Shown: positions 14,930-16,048 of the stretch, piece by piece | How the letters are laid out: each line of letters begins with the position of its first letter | Position numbering within the stretch: position 1 is the stretch's first letter | From: Bremia lactucae | Taxonomy: Eukaryota > Oomycota > Peronosporomycetes > Peronosporales > Peronosporaceae | Direction: 5' to 3' | Length of the DNA stretch: 16,048 bases | Assembly: GCF_004359215.1 (NCBI RefSeq) | Contig: NC_090610.1 | Location: forward strand, 15,772,790-15,788,837 | The notes under the pieces: model-generated | Told to the model about the DNA's origin: nothing | Databases searched by the model: none | The model's input: the letters and a program-made list of their open reading frames with translations, nothing else | Position numbers and translations under genes: made by a program

Positions 14930-16048
14930 TCACGAAGAACGGTGTATGCGTTGTAGACGCATGCACCGAATTATTAATGGCGAATTCGACCATTGGTAAA
15001 ACCTTGCTCCAATTCGGATACGTTGGACGTAACCTCGAAGTATCTCTTCGAGGATGCGATTTACGCGTTCTGTTTGACCATCCGTTTCTGGGTAATCGGA
15101 TGTTGACATAGTCAGCCGTGTTCCGAAAGATCGGAACACGGATTGCCAGAACTCCGCCGTAGACCGTGGATCTCTATCCGAAACCAATTCACGGGGTAAC
15201 CCATGGAGTTTGAATACCGTGTCGATAAAGACACGGGCACAACCCGGAGCCGTAATCGACTCTGGTACCGCAGCAAGGTGTACCATCTTGCTGAATCTGT
15301 CTACAAAAACAAGGATTCCATTGTTTTTGTGTTCGTCTTCGGGAAATCCGAAGACGAAGTCCATAGATACGGACTGCCAACACTCTGCCGGAAGTGGTAG
15401 AGGTTGAAGAGGTGCACGGGATGAAGGGCTAGGCTTCACCCGTTGACAAACCTCGCAAGCACGAATGTACTTGCGCACAAACTGATACTGGCGGGGCCAG
15501 TAAAAGTATCGACTTACCGTGAGGTAAGTCTTCTCACGTCCACGATGTCCACTTGTTGGAGCATCGTGACACTCATACATGATGCGCAAGCGCAAATCAT
15601 TGTGAGTCGGGACGACGACACGTGGGGTGTCGCCGGTAACGGCTGTGTAATACAATAAGCCGTTACGTGTTGTGTATCGATCGGATGACGATCGATATAA
15701 AGCCGGTAGATCTTTAAAAGATTTATCGGATGGATTCATTAAATGATCCATCAGACAAAGAAGGTCCTTATCTTCTTTATAGGCTTTCTTTATTTCATCA
15801 ACTAAGGTTGATGATGGAACACTCGTAGTGAGTGTTGCAACAGTAAGATCACTTTTACTGTTGGGGTGCACTGCTGACTCGAAATCGGGTCGGCGTGATA
15901 ACGCATCAGCGACGACATTAAGTCGTCCTGGTTTATATTCGACGGAGAAGTTATACTCCGCGAAGAAGGATAGCCACCTCGCCATTCTTTGCGAGAGGTG
16001 TGGGCTATTGACGGCCGTGCGTAATGACGCATGGTCCGTATATACGAT
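14930..16048 (-). CDS. pol: Gypsy-2 RNase H end and integrase, catalytic residues intact, partial
   Basis: The frame is open to the window edge, 21 codons upstream of the ATG at 15985, so that ATG is internal. The edge codes YTDHASLRTA, an RNase H motif, then FFAEYNFSVEYKPG and DALSRRPDFE end RNase H. Counting from ATG 15985, the integrase zinc ligands are H140, H147, C177 and C180 (CEVC). The catalytic acids are D209 (SMDFVFG), D270 (LVSDRDPR) and E306 (GQTERVNR). All are present, unlike in gypsy-1. After about residue 321 a one-base frameshift near 15021 changes the reading, and a stop follows at 14932-14930; the true continuation is in the next frame. The whole stretch carries a short inverted repeat about every 45 bp. 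Confidence 0.9.
   Translation of the reverse strand: MVYTDHASLRTAVNSPHLSQRMARWLSFFAEYNFSVEYKPGRLNVVADALSRRPDFESAVHPNSKSDLTVATLTTSVPSSTLVDEIKKAYKEDKDLLCLMDHLMNPSDKSFKDLPALYRSSSDRYTTRNGLLYYTAVTGDTPRVVVPTHNDLRLRIMYECHDAPTSGHRGREKTYLTVSRYFYWPRQYQFVRKYIRACEVCQRVKPSPSSRAPLQPLPLPAECWQSVSMDFVFGFPEDEHKNNGILVFVDRFSKMVHLAAVPESITAPGCARVFIDTVFKLHGLPRELVSDRDPRSTAEFWQSVFRSFGTRLTMSTSDYPETDGQTERVNRILEEILRGYVQRIRIGARFYQWSNSPLIIRCMRLQRIHRSS
15116..15141. repeat. 11-bp perfect inverted repeat in the integrase core
   Basis: The stem is ccgtgttccga (15116-15126) with tcggaacacgg (15131-15141) and loop aaga. It lies in the codons for SVFRSFGTRL. Confidence 0.9.
15332..15358. repeat. 11-bp perfect inverted repeat in the integrase core
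   Basis: The stem is ttcgtcttcgg (15332-15342) with ccgaagacgaa (15348-15358) and loop gaaat. It lies in the codons for FGFPEDEHK. Gypsy-1 keeps a 6-bp version (gtcttc/gaagac near 9079-9099). Confidence 0.9.
15636..15697. repeat. Two adjacent 9-bp perfect inverted repeats
   Basis: The first is gtaacggct (15636-15644) with agccgttac (15658-15666). The second is tatcgatcg (15675-15683) with cgatcgata (15689-15697). They lie in the codons around RYTTRNGLLYYTAVTG. Confidence 0.88.
15795..15863. repeat. Three consecutive stems of 7-9 bp
   Basis: The stems are tcatcaac/gttgatga (15795-15814), aacactc/gagtgtt (15818-15836) and caacagtaa/ttactgttg (15838-15863). They follow each other with gaps of 1-3 bases, the densest part of the comb. 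Confidence 0.9.

Larger units (their letters stand above)
12162..16048 (-). mobile_element. Gypsy-2: younger Ty3/gypsy chromovirus, - strand, partial
   Basis: Reading leftward from the right edge: RNase H end and integrase (16048-14930), broken integrase C-terminus (14929-14456), chromodomain frame (14455-13742), antisense ORF on the + strand (12847-14430), polypurine tract (12611-12594) and 3' LTR (12593-12162). The 5' part (LTR, gag, protease, most of RT) lies outside the window. It is inserted in the 3' LTR of gypsy-1. The expected 5-bp duplication next to it would be tgaag (12157-12161). Confidence 0.8.

Noticed and set aside
15189..15658. Three short + strand open frames opposite integrase
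   Set aside because: They lie opposite an intact, clearly conserved pol frame, and I saw no sign of conservation in gypsy-1.
14881..16048. Regular hairpins as a CRISPR-like array
   Set aside because: The stems all have different sequences, there is no repeated unit, and they lie inside a coding frame of a eukaryotic element.

Overview
This window is eukaryotic repeat DNA with no intact host gene. It is built almost entirely from LTR retrotransposons of the Ty3/gypsy (chromovirus) and Ty1/copia types. The pol sequences, the gag-pro linker and the LTR termini (TGTAAC...GTTACA) resemble elements of oomycetes (Phytophthora and downy mildews). That host assignment is an inference from family resemblance, not from a search.

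Layout. 1-345 is a hairpin-rich, LTR-like fragment. 346-2008 is AT-rich and mostly featureless, with one short reverse-transcriptase-like remnant near 1690-1800. Gypsy-1, on the + strand, starts with an LTR at 2009 and carries heavily mutated gag, protease and the first part of RT. At 5273 it is interrupted inside the RT domain by a copia element (5274-8112) that has two related LTRs, a half-tRNA-type primer site, and broken gag, protease, integrase and RNase H end. Gypsy-1 then resumes with the rest of RT (YLDD), RNase H, a catalytically dead integrase, a chromodomain remnant, a polypurine tract and a 3' LTR (11735-12161).

Gypsy-2 lies on the - strand and is inserted into the 3' LTR of gypsy-1. 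Its 3' LTR is 12162-12593, and its internal part runs from 12594 beyond the right edge. It is younger: the RNase H/integrase frame still has its zinc ligands and D-D-E triad, and the chromodomain frame is open. A single frameshift near 15021 and further lesions between 14456 and 14929 break pol.

Two properties stand out. First, both gypsy copies carry an antisense reading frame between pol and the 3' LTR. In a 67-codon block the two copies share 40 residues, and 19 of those are written with different synonymous codons. This indicates past selection for a protein read opposite to gag-pol. In gypsy-2 its C-terminal coiled-coil part overlaps the chromodomain frame on the other strand. Second, the gypsy coding DNA is packed with short perfect inverted repeats, about one every 45 bp in gypsy-2 pol, far above chance. 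The copia element in the same window largely lacks them. These are the two candidates for something not yet described.
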